From: Gluconobacter cadivus
GTDB lineage: Bacteria; Pseudomonadota; Alphaproteobacteria; Acetobacterales; Acetobacteraceae
NCBI RefSeq assembly: GCF_015244745.1
Contig: NZ_JABCQI010000004.1
Location: 213,595-277,594, forward strand
Direction of reading: 5' to 3'
DNA: 64,000 bases
The notes under the pieces were generated by a model that was not told where the DNA came from, searched no databases, and worked only from the letters and a program-made list of their open reading frames with translations. Each line of letters begins with the position of its first letter. The stretch's first letter is position 1. Positions 10,047 to 21,485 of the stretch are shown here, in pieces. The translations under genes were made by a program, and so were the position numbers.

Positions 10047-11960
10047 GTGCCTGCCATCATTTCGGAACAGAAATACATGGACAATCGCGAACTGACCCTC
10101 CGGGGGATTATTCTCGGAGCCCTCATCACGGTCGTCTTTACGGCAGCAAACGTTTATCTGGGCCTGAAAATCGGTCTGACTTTCGGCTCGTCCATTCCAG
10201 CCACCATCATCTCGATGGCCGTCCTGCGCCTCATGGGCGGCGGGACCATGCTGGAAAACAACATGGTTCAGACGCAGGCTTCTGCTGCCGGTACCCTGTC
10301 CTGCGTGTTTGCGGCCCTTCCGGCCCTCATCATGGTTGGATACTGGCATGAATTTCCGTATGTCATCACCCTGCTGCTGACGATGGCGGGCGGCATGACG
10401 GGCGTTGTTTTCACCATCCCGCTGCGCCGGGCCCTCGTGAGCAACTCCGATCTGCCCTACCCCGAAGGCACGGCCTGTGCCGAAATCCTGCGCGCCTCCT
10501 CGCCGGAGGGCGATGCCCGGAGCCTCAAATCCCTCACCCTCGGCACTCTTGTCTCGGGTGCTGTAGCGTTTGCCACATCGGGTCTGCGCCTCCTGTCGGA
10601 CGGATTTTCTGCTGCTACCGTCGTCGGGTCCTCGGCATTTCGTCTGAGTGGAAGTTTTTCGCTGGCCCTGCTGGGCACCGGCTATCTGGTTGGTATCGGC
10701 GGCGGTATTGCGATGCTGCTCGGCGTGTTTCTGGCCTGGGGCGTCATGGTGCCGGTTCTGGGCCACCTCGCCCCCTCAGCCACGCCACTGGCCGAAGCCT
10801 CGGGACTTTGGCTGCACAAGGTGCGTTTCATCGGTGCCGGAACCATTGCAGTGGCAGCGGTCTGGACGCTGCTCGCTCTTGCCCGTCCGGTCGCACAAGG
10901 GTTGAAAGAAGCGCTTTCCGTCACTCATCTGGCAACCGGCGATGACAGCGACCGCGATCTTTCTCCTCGTACACTGATTGGTCTTTGCGCAGGTCTTGCA
11001 ATCCTGCTCGCTGCGCTGTTCAGCTATTTCCTGTGGCCTGTCATGCCGCATGGTGGCGCTCTGGGAACACTGGTCGTTCTGGGGTTGATCGCCTGTTTCG
11101 GACTGGGTTTTCTGGTCGCCAGCGCGTGCGGCTATATGGCTGGTATCATTGGATCATCATCTTCGCCGATATCCGGTGTTGGCATCATCGCCATCATTGT
11201 CATTTCGGTTGCTCTCTGGGGGCTGGAGAGCGGCGGCATCCTGACGGTGGACCAGCGCCCGATCGCCATCGCGTTCGGCTTGTTCGTCCTCTCCGCCATC
11301 ACTGCCTCAGCCGCCGTTTCGAACGATAATCTGCAGGATCTCAAGACAGGCCAGCTCGTCGGCGCGGCACCCTGGAGGCAGGAAGTTGCGCTGCTTATCG
11401 GCTGTGCCGTTGGCGCGATCGTTATCCCCTGGGTGCTTCAGGTGTTGTATCAGGCTTATGGTTTCGTGGGTGCCATGCCACGTGCAGATATGAACCCTTC
11501 GCGCGCACTTGCCGCCCCCCAGCCCGCCCTGATGGCAGCTATTGCAACTGGGATTCTGACGCACCGACTTGACTGGCTGATGCTGGAAATCGGAGCAGCC
11601 ATTGGCGTCTGCCTGGTCGTACTGGATATTGTGCTGAACCGCCGCAACCTTGCTCTCCCGCCGCTGGCCGTGGGAATGGGCATCTACCTCCCGGCAGAGG
11701 TCTCGGTAACTATCGGGATTGGTGCAGGGCTTGCGTGGCTTCTGCGCCGTTTCCCCAGAGAACAGGGAACGATGATCGCCTCAGGATTCATTGTCGGGGA
11801 AAGCCTGATCGGCGTAGCACTTGCGGCCATGACAGGCGCTACGGGAAGCTCAGATACTCTGGCGCTTCCCGTTCCAGCTCTGTTGAATGCCGGATTGGGC
11901 TGGGCTGTTTTCTGTGGTGTTCTGCTCTGGTTCGGACGCCGGGTCAGACATTCAGAGTAA
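10047..11960 (+). CDS. OPT-family oligopeptide transporter
   Basis: Integral membrane protein of 637 residues with about 14-16 hydrophobic helices. OPT signatures include [12 protein letters not shown] near residue 71-82 and [10 protein letters not shown] near residue 136-145. Bacterial members are proposed to import small peptides or metal-peptide complexes; the substrate here is unknown. The start is a GTG at 10047, with GAGCGG upstream and the conserved N-terminus (R-E-L-T-L-R-G) immediately after. The gene stands alone and ends in a terminator shared with the convergent gene. Confidence 0.93.
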   Translation: MPAIISEQKYMDNRELTLRGIILGALITVVFTAANVYLGLKIGLTFGSSIPATIISMAVLRLMGGGTMLENNMVQTQASAAGTLSCVFAALPALIMVGYWHEFPYVITLLLTMAGGMTGVVFTIPLRRALVSNSDLPYPEGTACAEILRASSPEGDARSLKSLTLGTLVSGAVAFATSGLRLLSDGFSAATVVGSSAFRLSGSFSLALLGTGYLVGIGGGIAMLLGVFLAWGVMVPVLGHLAPSATPLAEASGLWLHKVRFIGAGTIAVAAVWTLLALARPVAQGLKEALSVTHLATGDDSDRDLSPRTLIGLCAGLAILLAALFSYFLWPVMPHGGALGTLVVLGLIACFGLGFLVASACGYMAGIIGSSSSPISGVGIIAIIVISVALWGLESGGILTVDQRPIAIAFGLFVLSAITASAAVSNDNLQDLKTGQLVGAAPWRQEVALLIGCAVGAIVIPWVLQVLYQAYGFVGAMPRADMNPSRALAAPQPALMAAIATGILTHRLDWLMLEIGAAIGVCLVVLDIVLNRRNLALPPLAVGMGIYLPAEVSVTIGIGAGLAWLLRRFPREQGTMIASGFIVGESLIGVALAAMTGATGSSDTLALPVPALLNAGLGWAVFCGVLLWFGRRVRHSE

Positions 11961-11967
11961 ATAAATA

Positions 11968-11987
11968 AAGGCCTGCGGTCAGGCCTT
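11968..11987. terminator. intrinsic hairpin between convergent genes
   Basis: AAGGCCTG-CGGT-CAGGCCTT is an 8-bp perfect stem. On the minus strand it is followed by TTTATTTAT. Its right arm contains the stop codon of the convergent coiled-coil gene, so that gene's last codons lie inside its own terminator. Confidence 0.7.
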
Positions 11988-12539
11988 CACCCACCACTGC
12001 ACAGGCTCCTGTTCGGCAATCTCGGCTTCCGCCACATCCACCACCTGCGGAGCAGGCTCCTTGCGAGGGCGTCCAACAGGGCGCGGTGTACGGCGTGCTG
12101 CTTCGGCAGCCTGCTCACGCGCCTGATGAAGAGATGCCTTCAATGTCTGGATCGTATCCTGATTTTCGCGTAACTCGCGGTTCAGTTCACTGATCTGGAT
12201 TTTCGCATGGGCTTCGCGCGTCTCGAACGCCTTGAGCTGGCTGCGAATTTCCCCGAGGCTCCGCTCGGCCTCTTCCCAGCGACGCTGTTCACGCTTGACC
12301 GACTGGCGAAGACGCTCAAGTTCTTCCTGATCGTCCTGCCCGACATTACGCGCTGCAATTCCACGACCGCCCTGATGTTCGACCACAACCTGCCCGTCGC
12401 GGACGAAACGACGACGGCGCTCGGCAGTCGGGGGAACGGGCCTTGACTTGTTTGGAGTGCGTGAGGACGCCCCGGCACCCAGACGGGCCAGAGCCTGTCG
12501 CAGTTTGTCTTCTTCGTTAGCCTGATGCTCGTCCTGCAT
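11979..12539 (-). CDS. coiled-coil protein with an AT-hook-like motif, unknown function
   Basis: A hydrophilic protein of about 186 residues from ATG 12539, chosen because GAAGAA precedes it and the upstream extension is not protein-like. The N-terminal part is Arg/Pro-rich. The middle is a long heptad-patterned coiled coil with repeated Leu and charged residues (L-R-Q-S-V-K-R-E-Q and I-S-E-L-N-R-E-L). Near the C-terminus is R-P-V-G-R-P-R-K, an AT-hook-type minor-groove-binding motif, followed by an acidic stretch ending V-Q-W-W-V-K-A. The pattern suggests a small nucleoid or DNA-associated protein, which is inference only. No named family was recognised. Confidence 0.75.
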   Translation of the reverse strand: MQDEHQANEEDKLRQALARLGAGASSRTPNKSRPVPPTAERRRRFVRDGQVVVEHQGGRGIAARNVGQDDQEELERLRQSVKREQRRWEEAERSLGEIRSQLKAFETREAHAKIQISELNRELRENQDTIQTLKASLHQAREQAAEAARRTPRPVGRPRKEPAPQVVDVAEAEIAEQEPVQWWVKA

Positions 12540-12753
12540 TCTGTATTCTTCAACCAATATGATATTTATGGATTTTCCCCTGCAAAACAGGTCTGCCGAA
12601 AAGCAGAAAAGCTGACCGGATTTAAACCCGCTCAGCCGAAACATGTCCTGACAAGGATATGAAAAGTCGACTCGCCTAGAGAAACCCCAGCGTTCTGACG
12701 AGGCTTTCCTAGCACTTCACGCCCATTCTGTCATCAGGGCAATAAGCGTTTAT

Positions 12754-13326
12754 TTATATTTTCTTCTCATGCCAACGACCCGGCGACCAGAGAATATCGG
12801 TTTCACCATGATTGTTCGCGTGACGCGCAAGAACAAAGAAGTAATCAGACAATCTGTTCAAAAAACGAAGTCCCTCTACCGGCCTCTGTTCAAGAAGCGC
12901 AACACGCCGTTCTGCCCGGCGCGCAACAGTTCTGACAAGATGCGCTTGAGCCGCGACGGAACAGCCCCCTGGCAGCACGAAGCTTCTGAGTTCCTTCTGG
13001 TGTCGGCGCAGAGCCTCCAGCCTGCTTTCCAGCCATATAATGGCTTCCGAAGGCAGGCTGGAGGTACGTTCTGGGTCAGGCAGACAAAGGTCCGCACCAA
13101 GATCGAACAGACAGGACTGGATCTGACGGATCTCGTCTTCAAGCACAGCCATCCGGGAATCCTGCGCCATGGTACAGCACAAAATTCCCAACTGGGCATT
13201 CAGCTCATCAACAGTCCCCATCGCCTCGATCCGGTCTGAAGACTTGGGGACGCGTGTGCCATCTCCAAGAGACGTCTGCCCGCCGTCTCCACCCCGTGTT
13301 ACGATCTTATCGATGCGGATCGTCAT
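12754..13326 (-). CDS. cob(I)alamin adenosyltransferase, PduO type
   Basis: Transfers the adenosyl group of ATP to cob(I)alamin to form adenosylcobalamin. ATP-binding N-terminal motif T-R-G-G-D-G-G-Q-T-S-L-G-D-G at residues 10-23, V-D-E-L-N-A near 39, F-V-L-P-G-G near 116, the R-R-A-E-R-R helix and N-R-L-S-D-Y-F-F near the C-terminus are all PduO-type signatures. The length of 190 residues is normal. AGG precedes the ATG by five bases. No cobalamin biosynthesis genes are adjacent. The 214 bases between this stop and the next gene show nothing recognisable. Confidence 0.95.
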   Translation of the reverse strand: MTIRIDKIVTRGGDGGQTSLGDGTRVPKSSDRIEAMGTVDELNAQLGILCCTMAQDSRMAVLEDEIRQIQSCLFDLGADLCLPDPERTSSLPSEAIIWLESRLEALRRHQKELRSFVLPGGCSVAAQAHLVRTVARRAERRVALLEQRPVEGLRFLNRLSDYFFVLARHANNHGETDILWSPGRWHEKKI

Positions 13327-13352
13327 GACCTGTCCAATCCTCCGCGCTGGTC

Positions 13353-13943
13353 TTAGCGGCTTCTTTTGTGCTTCGCGTGATGACCGATGCTGCGATCGCC
13401 CATCAGATCACGGGCGCGGGATGTATGATCCGTCAGCATCTTGTCCGTGTCCGTAGCGAGGGTCTTGATGTCCGGCGTGCCGCCCGAAGCCTGAGCCGTC
13501 GCGATGGCCTTGCTCAGATCCGGCGTGCGGATGCTGACGATATCGCGCAGGAACATCCGGTCGAACGCAGCGCCGTAAAGATGGGAAAACGACTCGACAT
13601 GCTCCTGATCGGCCGCATCAATCTTGGAGGCAACCGTCAGATTGGCGTCTGAGGCGATCTTGGCGACGGCTTTCTGATTGGTCGTGTAATCACCCTGAAC
13701 GGTCGAACCGAAGGCTTTGACCACGTCACTGTTGCTATGGGTCGCGGCCAGCGTCGCAATGGCGATCTGGGTCTGATCCATCTCATCCACCTGCTGGAGG
13801 AACGCCGCATCTGCCGTCGTCAGCTTGTAGGTCGAAGCGACGCTCGGCAGCGCAGGCGCAGGCGGCGCATCGGGAGCGTTACAGGCCGCAAGACCGGCGA
13901 GAAGGCCCGCGGACAGACACAGGCGGAGATACGAAACAGTCAT
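13353..13943 (-). CDS. DUF4142 lipoprotein
   Basis: Periplasmic or outer-membrane lipoprotein of 196 residues. A signal sequence ends in the lipobox L-A-A-C. The mature part has the DUF4142 pattern: an opening A-F-L-Q-Q-V-D, an A-x-x-x-S-x-x-x-V-K-x-F-G segment, and helices rich in Ala and Asp, ending in a basic H-H-A-K-H-K-R tail. DUF4142 proteins resemble four-helix ferritin-like bundles but their role is unknown. The start at 13943 follows AAGGAAG; the longer in-frame extension upstream would hide the signal peptide. Confidence 0.85.
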   Translation of the reverse strand: MTVSYLRLCLSAGLLAGLAACNAPDAPPAPALPSVASTYKLTTADAAFLQQVDEMDQTQIAIATLAATHSNSDVVKAFGSTVQGDYTTNQKAVAKIASDANLTVASKIDAADQEHVESFSHLYGAAFDRMFLRDIVSIRTPDLSKAIATAQASGGTPDIKTLATDTDKMLTDHTSRARDLMGDRSIGHHAKHKRSR

Positions 13944-14058
13944 CGAAGCTTCCTTTTTCAAACGCGCCTGCCTCGAAAAGACAGGCCGCGACAGACTGAC
14001 AATGCACTCATGACAGTCTCTCATTCGCTGTTCAGACAACACATGATACATTCACGGC

Positions 14059-14493
14059 ATGTCCGCAAACCCCATCCAGCCCGGTACACCAGTTCTGCTT
14101 CGAGGCAGTTTCATTTTCGCGGCCCTCTCTGCAGCGTCCGGCGTCATGCTCGGCGCCCTGTCCTCCCATCTGCCGGACCGATTATTTGCCGTTCCGGGTG
14201 GCAGGGCCATGCTGCATTCCGCAGTGGAAATCCAGATGTGGCACGCCCTTGGGCTCGGTCTGTTTTCCCTGAACGCTGCGCGCCTGTCGCCTCGGCTGAT
14301 CCGCATGGCGTGCCTGTGCATGGCGGTCGGCATGGTTCTGTTCTGCGTGCCCGTCACCCTGCTTGCGCTGTTTGACCTGAAGCTGGGGCCAGTCTCGATT
14401 GGCCGGATCGCGCCTTATGGCGGGACGATGCTCATGCTTGCATGGTGTCTGGCAGCCGTTTCGGCCCTGAAAGTCAGGCCCGGTTTTTTCTAA
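14059..14493 (+). CDS. DUF423 small membrane protein
   Basis: Integral membrane protein of 144 residues with four hydrophobic helices. DUF423 features are the G-A-L-S-S-H motif after the first helix (usually G-A-x-G-A-H), the segment A-V-E-I-Q-M-W-H-A-L-G-L (usually R-Y-Q-M-Y-H-A-L) and A-P-Y-G-G-T in the last helix. The function of the family is not established. It overlaps the convergent gene by 20 bases at the 3' end. Confidence 0.85.
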   Translation: MSANPIQPGTPVLLRGSFIFAALSAASGVMLGALSSHLPDRLFAVPGGRAMLHSAVEIQMWHALGLGLFSLNAARLSPRLIRMACLCMAVGMVLFCVPVTLLALFDLKLGPVSIGRIAPYGGTMLMLAWCLAAVSALKVRPGFF

Positions 14494-14836
14494 GCTTCCG
14501 AAAAATCAGAAATCCGACGGACTGGACGGCAAGTGCCAGCAGAAAACAGGCCACCATGATTCCGGTCAGGATCAGTTGCTCGCGTCCGACCCCTGAGTCG
14601 ATATGAAACAGGCTGTAGAGTTCCTGCCAGACAGACGTTCCAGCGATATGCTGCGCGGCCTTGATGGCCGGTTGCCAGAAACGGAAGACCGATGCAAAGG
14701 CCAGCGTTAACGCCACGAGGATTGCTGTCCGGATCAGGGTTTCCGTAACACTGACTTCACGCGGAGACGCGACTTGCGGGCGGGGTGCTGCTTTTTTCAA
14801 ACGCATGACCTTTCCTGAAAATTGGGCTTTAATCAT
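14474..14836 (-). CDS. small membrane protein of unknown function
   Basis: 120 residues with a basic N-terminus (R-L-K-K-A-A-P-R-P) and two clear hydrophobic segments, about 34-52 and 87-110, followed by a basic tail R-K-L-R-K-N-R-A. AGGA sits five to eight bases before the ATG, which supports translation. No named family was recognised. The 3' end overlaps the convergent DUF423 gene by 20 bases. Confidence 0.65.
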   Translation of the reverse strand: MIKAQFSGKVMRLKKAAPRPQVASPREVSVTETLIRTAILVALTLAFASVFRFWQPAIKAAQHIAGTSVWQELYSLFHIDSGVGREQLILTGIMVACFLLALAVQSVGFLIFRKLRKNRA

Positions 14837-14880
14837 CTGTTCCTGTCATTCTGCGTTATGGCATGCAGAGGACAACATCA

Positions 14881-15414
14881 ATGAAAGCCTTTTTCATGAA
14901 CCGTTCCCTTCTTGCCGCCGGCCTTGGTCTGGCGCTGACTGCAACCCTTCCGGCACATGCCGCATCCACAACGCCAGCAGTCCCCGCCCCACAACTGACC
15001 GAAACATCTGCACCGCCCGTAGCAGCGCCCTATCCCGATACCTCCGTAGCGCACGAGCAGGTGGAACAGGCCTTCGCGCTCGCGAAGAAAACGCATCGCA
15101 AGGTTCTGCTCGATTTCGGCGGCAACTGGTGCCCGGACTGCAAAATGCTCAGCGGCATTTTCGCATTGCCTGATGCGGCACGCTGGCTGGACAGCCAGTT
15201 CGTGGTGGTACCGATCAATGTCGGACGCATCAACACCAATCTCGATCTGGCGGAACGCTATGGCGTGACCATCAAGGCCGTCCCGACCGTCATTATCGTT
15301 ACGCCGGAAGGTCATGCCCTGAACGGCGACGGCTCCAAGGCGCTTGGCAACGCCCGCAGCATGTCACCGCAGGCTGTTCTTGACCTCATTTCCGATTGGA
15401 ACAAACGCGGATAA
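14881..15414 (+). CDS. periplasmic thioredoxin-like protein
   Basis: Exported thioredoxin-fold protein of 177 residues. A signal peptide (F-M-N-R-S-L-L-A-A-G-L-G-L-A-L-T) ends near A-H-A-A. A Pro/Ala-rich linker leads into the domain with the active-site motif W-C-P-D-C-K at about residues 83-88. A cis-proline loop (K-A-V-P-T-V-I) follows about 60 residues later. The motif is unlike thioredoxin's W-C-G-P-C and resembles DUF255/thioredoxin_7-type reductases. ATG 14881 is preferred over 14863 because GAGG precedes it. The gene ends at a strong hairpin. Confidence 0.85.
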   Translation: MKAFFMNRSLLAAGLGLALTATLPAHAASTTPAVPAPQLTETSAPPVAAPYPDTSVAHEQVEQAFALAKKTHRKVLLDFGGNWCPDCKMLSGIFALPDAARWLDSQFVVVPINVGRINTNLDLAERYGVTIKAVPTVIIVTPEGHALNGDGSKALGNARSMSPQAVLDLISDWNKRG

Positions 15415-15421
15415 GTCCTTG

Positions 15422-15445
15422 AGGCTCCGGTTTTTTCCGGAGCCT
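15422..15445. terminator. intrinsic hairpin between convergent genes
   Basis: AGGCTCCGG-TTTTTT-CCGGAGCCT is a 9-bp perfect stem with a T6 loop, between the stops of the thioredoxin-like gene and the convergent peptidase gene. There is little T-tract after the stem. Confidence 0.6.
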
Positions 15446-15455
15446 TACTCTATCC

Positions 15456-17144
15456 TCAGAGCGCGAGCACCTGCTCGGCTTCATGGACGACTTCAGCGAG
15501 CACATCCGCTTCAAACGGAGAGGTCAGTCCCGCTTCGGACACGAGTTGCGCGAACGGTTTCGACCCACCTTCGGCGCAGAGCCTGCGGTAGATTTCCAGC
15601 GTCCCTTCCCGGTCCAGACGCGCCCCCAGCCAGAGTTGCAGCGCACAGCACTGCGCCAGCGCGTAGTCGATGTAATAAAACGGCAAGCGGTAAATATGGA
15701 GCTGCGCCTGCCAACGGCCACCCTTGGCCGGATAGGCCAGATCGCCCCAGTCCCGCCAGGGCATGTAGAGTTTTTCAAGCCGCTCCCAGGTCTGATGCCG
15801 TTCTTCTGGCGTCATGTCAGGATGGGCATAAATCTCATGCTGGAAGTGATCCACACAGACGCCATAGGGAAAGAACGACAGCGCATCGATCAGATGCATG
15901 CGCCGATATCGTTCTGCCGCGCCATTCTCGACCAGTTCTCCAATCTGCGGCCAACTCAGGAACTCAAGGCCCATGGAGTGGATTTCCGCCGCTTCCATGG
16001 TCGGCCAGAGTTGATCGATCCACGGCAGATCACGGCTTTTCCAGTTCTGGAACGCATGACCCATTTCATGGGTGAAAACGCCGATATCGTTATGGGTGCC
16101 ATTGAAGTTAGCGAAAATATAAGGCGTCCCGACCGTCGGAAAAGACGTACAGAAGCCGCCTCCCGCCTTGCCCTCTCGGTTTTTCAGATCGAGATACCCA
16201 AGATCGCGCATCTGGACGTAAAAATCCGCCATTTCCCCTGAAGGATCGAGGTCGCGGAACATGGTTTCAGCGCGCGCCACCAGTAGGTCATGATCGCCAG
16301 CGGGCTCGGGGTTGCCCTGAAGGTCAATCAGAGCCTCATCCCACGCCATCACCTTGTCCCAGCCCATTTTCAGACGACGACGCTCCATGAGCGCGCTGAT
16401 CAGGGGTGTGACATAAGCCAGAACCTTCTCTCGAAAGGCTGCGACCTGCTCAGGACCGTAATCTGTCCGGCGCATCCGGCGATACCCGAGTTCGATATAG
16501 TTATCGAAACCAAGGGTTTTCGCCATCCGGTCCCGCAGAGCGACCAGTTTGCCGTAAAGGGCATCCAGTTCAGCGCCGTTCTGCTCGAAAAAATCCCAGC
16601 GCGCCTTCTCCGCCGCATGACGGACATCCCGATCCATGCCCTGAAGATAAGGCACCAACCCCGACAGGTTCAGGACTTTCCCATCAAAAGCGATTTTCGC
16701 AGCCGCCAGAAGCGCCGTGTATTCCCCTGAAAGACGGGCTTCCTCTTCCAGATCCGTACTGATACGCGGATCGAATGTGGTCGTATCAGCTTCCCAGAGC
16801 CGCACCACATGCGACGTTACAATGGCTTCAAGACCCGCGCGGTCGGGATCGGCCAGAAGACGCTTCTTGACCGTCACCTCATGATCGGTTGCGACCGGAG
16901 ACAACCGATCCGCATAATCCCGATCTGCCTTGGCGGTCTCATCCTGTGTATTGCGCGAAAATTGCAGATGAACGTGCGATGCCCACGACTCATACTCGCG
17001 TCGGACAGCATCAAAAGCCTTCAGGGCTTCCACCCGGTCCCCGGCATCCAGCAGAAACGCGATGGCATCGTAGCGCGCTTTGAGCGACTGCTCGTCAAGC
17101 CGGGGGAAAGACAGTTTGGAAAAGGGGGGGAGTGTCTTCGTCAT
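15456..17144 (-). CDS. M3 family oligoendopeptidase (PepF-like)
   Basis: Cytoplasmic zinc metallopeptidase that cleaves oligopeptides. The zinc motif H-E-M-G-H is at residues 359-363 counted from the ATG at 17144. A second-sphere segment M-E-A-A-E-I-H-S-M about 28 residues later supplies the third zinc ligand, and the C-terminal Y-Y-I-D-Y-A-L-A-Q motif is typical of M3 oligoendopeptidase F proteins. The protein has 562 residues, as expected. The chosen start drops 12 upstream codons that contain two cysteines and no family similarity. It stands alone between convergent and codirectional neighbours. Confidence 0.92.
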   Translation of the reverse strand: MTKTLPPFSKLSFPRLDEQSLKARYDAIAFLLDAGDRVEALKAFDAVRREYESWASHVHLQFSRNTQDETAKADRDYADRLSPVATDHEVTVKKRLLADPDRAGLEAIVTSHVVRLWEADTTTFDPRISTDLEEEARLSGEYTALLAAAKIAFDGKVLNLSGLVPYLQGMDRDVRHAAEKARWDFFEQNGAELDALYGKLVALRDRMAKTLGFDNYIELGYRRMRRTDYGPEQVAAFREKVLAYVTPLISALMERRRLKMGWDKVMAWDEALIDLQGNPEPAGDHDLLVARAETMFRDLDPSGEMADFYVQMRDLGYLDLKNREGKAGGGFCTSFPTVGTPYIFANFNGTHNDIGVFTHEMGHAFQNWKSRDLPWIDQLWPTMEAAEIHSMGLEFLSWPQIGELVENGAAERYRRMHLIDALSFFPYGVCVDHFQHEIYAHPDMTPEERHQTWERLEKLYMPWRDWGDLAYPAKGGRWQAQLHIYRLPFYYIDYALAQCCALQLWLGARLDREGTLEIYRRLCAEGGSKPFAQLVSEAGLTSPFEADVLAEVVHEAEQVLAL

Positions 17145-17198
17145 GATGCAAGTCTGACACTCCCCTGCTTCTGCGTCCATGCCCTGCCTTTGTTGCCG

Positions 17199-19642
<2,444 letters not shown>

Positions 19643-19690
19643 CTAGGCATGTTCCAAGGGTTTTGACCACAGCCAGCCGGGCTGCGAACA

Positions 19691-19730
19691 ACAAAAAAGG
19701 CGCCCTCCCCAAGGAAGGCGCCTTTTTTGT
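19691..19730. terminator. strong bidirectional terminator at the end of the leu genes
   Basis: ACAAAAAAGGCGCC pairs with GGCGCCTTTTTTGT around a 12-base loop. The stem is 14 bp with A/T runs on both sides. On the minus strand it lies just after leuB and separates the leu genes from the aminotransferase pair. Confidence 0.93.
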
Positions 19731-19752
19731 GTCAGACAGAGCCCGCAGAAGA

Positions 19753-20862
19753 TCAGGCCAGCTTTTCCATCTCGCGCAGCACGGCCTGCCCCATCATTTC
19801 GGTGCCGACTCGAGCCATGCCCGGAGACATGATATCGCCTGTCCGCAGTCCCGAAGCCAGAACGTTGGACACAGCCGTCTCGATCAGGTCGGCATCCTCG
19901 CCACGATTAAGCGAATACCGCAGTAACATAGCGAAAGACAGGATCTGGGCCAGCGGATTGGCGATCCCCTTGCCAGCGATGTCCGGCGCACTGCCATGGA
20001 TCGGCTCATACAGGGCATTGCGCTTGCCATCGGCGCGAACCGGGCCAAGCGTTGCGGAAGGCAGCATCCCGAGCGAGCCCGTCAGCATCGACGCCAGATC
20101 GGACAGGATATCCCCGAACAGGTTGCCTGTGACAATGACATCGAACTGGTTCGGGTCACGCACGAGCTGCATCGCGCAGTTGTCAGCCAGCATATGTGAA
20201 AGCTGGACGTCGGAATATTCGCGCTTGTGAATGTCGGTTACGACCTCCTTCCACAGCAGGCCGCTTTCCATGACGTTACACTTCTCGACCGAACACACAC
20301 GGTTGTCGCGCTTGCGGGCCAGATCGAACGCCACGCGCGCCACACGCTCGATTTCGGACGTCGTATAAACTTCCGTGTTGATACCGCGACGGGAGCCATC
20401 TGGCAGCGTTTCGATTCCACGCGGCTCACCGAAATAGATGCCGCCGACCGTTTCGCGAACGATCATCAGATCAAGCCCGCGCACCACTTCCGGCTTCAGC
20501 GCGGAGGCGTCAATCAGGGCATCAAACAGCTTGGCCGGACGCAGATTGGCGAACAGTTCAAGTTCTTTGCGGAGCTTGAGGATCGCCACTTCCGGGCGCT
20601 TGTCGAACCCGACATGGCTCCAGGCCGGATCTCCCACCGAGCCAAACAGTACCGCGTCAGACTGGCGGGCCAGTTCAATGACCTCATCGCGGATGGGGAC
20701 CCCATGCACGGCCAGCGACGCTGCGCCGACAAGTTCTTCCGTGATTTCAAGCTTCAGTCCGCGATGCGCACTCATCCAGTGCACGATCCGCGCCACTTCG
20801 CGCATGACTTCCGGTCCGATCCCGTCTCCGGCCAGAACCAGAAGCTTGTGTGCGTCGCTCAT
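19753..20862 (-). CDS. leuB: 3-isopropylmalate dehydrogenase
   Basis: Oxidatively decarboxylates 3-isopropylmalate in leucine synthesis, using NAD+ and a divalent metal. Signature segments are G-D-G-I-G-P-E near the N-terminus, [14 protein letters not shown], the metal-site D-I-L-S-D-L-A-S, and the NAD-site H-G-S-A-P-D-I-A-G. The protein has 369 residues, normal for LeuB. The ATG at 20862 overlaps the leuD stop by ATGA, so an in-frame extension to 20895 is rejected. Confidence 0.97.
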   Translation of the reverse strand: MSDAHKLLVLAGDGIGPEVMREVARIVHWMSAHRGLKLEITEELVGAASLAVHGVPIRDEVIELARQSDAVLFGSVGDPAWSHVGFDKRPEVAILKLRKELELFANLRPAKLFDALIDASALKPEVVRGLDLMIVRETVGGIYFGEPRGIETLPDGSRRGINTEVYTTSEIERVARVAFDLARKRDNRVCSVEKCNVMESGLLWKEVVTDIHKREYSDVQLSHMLADNCAMQLVRDPNQFDVIVTGNLFGDILSDLASMLTGSLGMLPSATLGPVRADGKRNALYEPIHGSAPDIAGKGIANPLAQILSFAMLLRYSLNRGEDADLIETAVSNVLASGLRTGDIMSPGMARVGTEMMGQAVLREMEKLA

Positions 20863-21485
20863 TTCACAGTCCCTATGGTAATTGACGGCACCCACGCACG
20901 AGCCAGGCGATGTTCAAAGCTGCTGATTTCGGCATCATGGGCCATGGTCTGTCCGATATCGTCCAGCCCTTCCAGCAGCATGTGACGACGGAACGGATCG
21001 ACCTCGAACGCGATGGTCTCACCATTCGGACGCACAATCACCTGACGCTCCAGATCCACCGTCAGACGCGAATTCGACCCCTGACGGGCATCGTCCATCA
21101 GTTCGTCGCAGATCTCGCGCGGCAGCGGGATCGGCAGGATACCGTTCTTGAAGCAGTTATTGAAAAAGATATCGGCAAAGCTGGGCGCGATCACACAACG
21201 GATCCCGAAATCCAGCAACGCCCACGGGGCATGCTCGCGCGAAGATCCGCAGCCCAGATTGTCGTAAGTAATCAGGATTTCGGCGTGCCGGTATGGCTCC
21301 TGATTAAGCACGAAATCCGGCTTTTCATTGCCATCGGCGTCATATCGCTGGGCCGCGAAAGCATTCTTCCCCAGACCGGTCCGCTGGATGGTCTTGAGAA
21401 AGCGGGCCGGAATGATCTGGTCCGTGTCGATGTTCTCGGTCGGCATGGGCGCCGCAATGGCGGTCAGTTCCGTGAACTTGTCCAT
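20859..21485 (-). CDS. leuD: 3-isopropylmalate dehydratase small subunit
   Basis: Small subunit of isopropylmalate isomerase, the swivelling domain of the aconitase superfamily. Typical segments are [11 protein letters not shown] near residue 20 and [13 protein letters not shown] near residue 80, the substrate-binding loop. The length of 208 residues is normal. It joins leuC by a TGATG overlap and leuB by ATGA, so leuC, leuD and leuB are translated as a coupled set. Confidence 0.97.
   Translation of the reverse strand: MDKFTELTAIAAPMPTENIDTDQIIPARFLKTIQRTGLGKNAFAAQRYDADGNEKPDFVLNQEPYRHAEILITYDNLGCGSSREHAPWALLDFGIRCVIAPSFADIFFNNCFKNGILPIPLPREICDELMDDARQGSNSRLTVDLERQVIVRPNGETIAFEVDPFRRHMLLEGLDDIGQTMAHDAEISSFEHRLARAWVPSITIGTVK

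Noticed and set aside
9273..10766. Open frame continuing 498 codons upstream of ispH on the minus strand
   Set aside because: It is antisense to the lipoprotein gene and the OPT transporter gene. The composition is typical of a shadow frame (Arg, His, Gln and Asp-rich), and ispH has its own ribosome binding site and family N-terminus at 9272.
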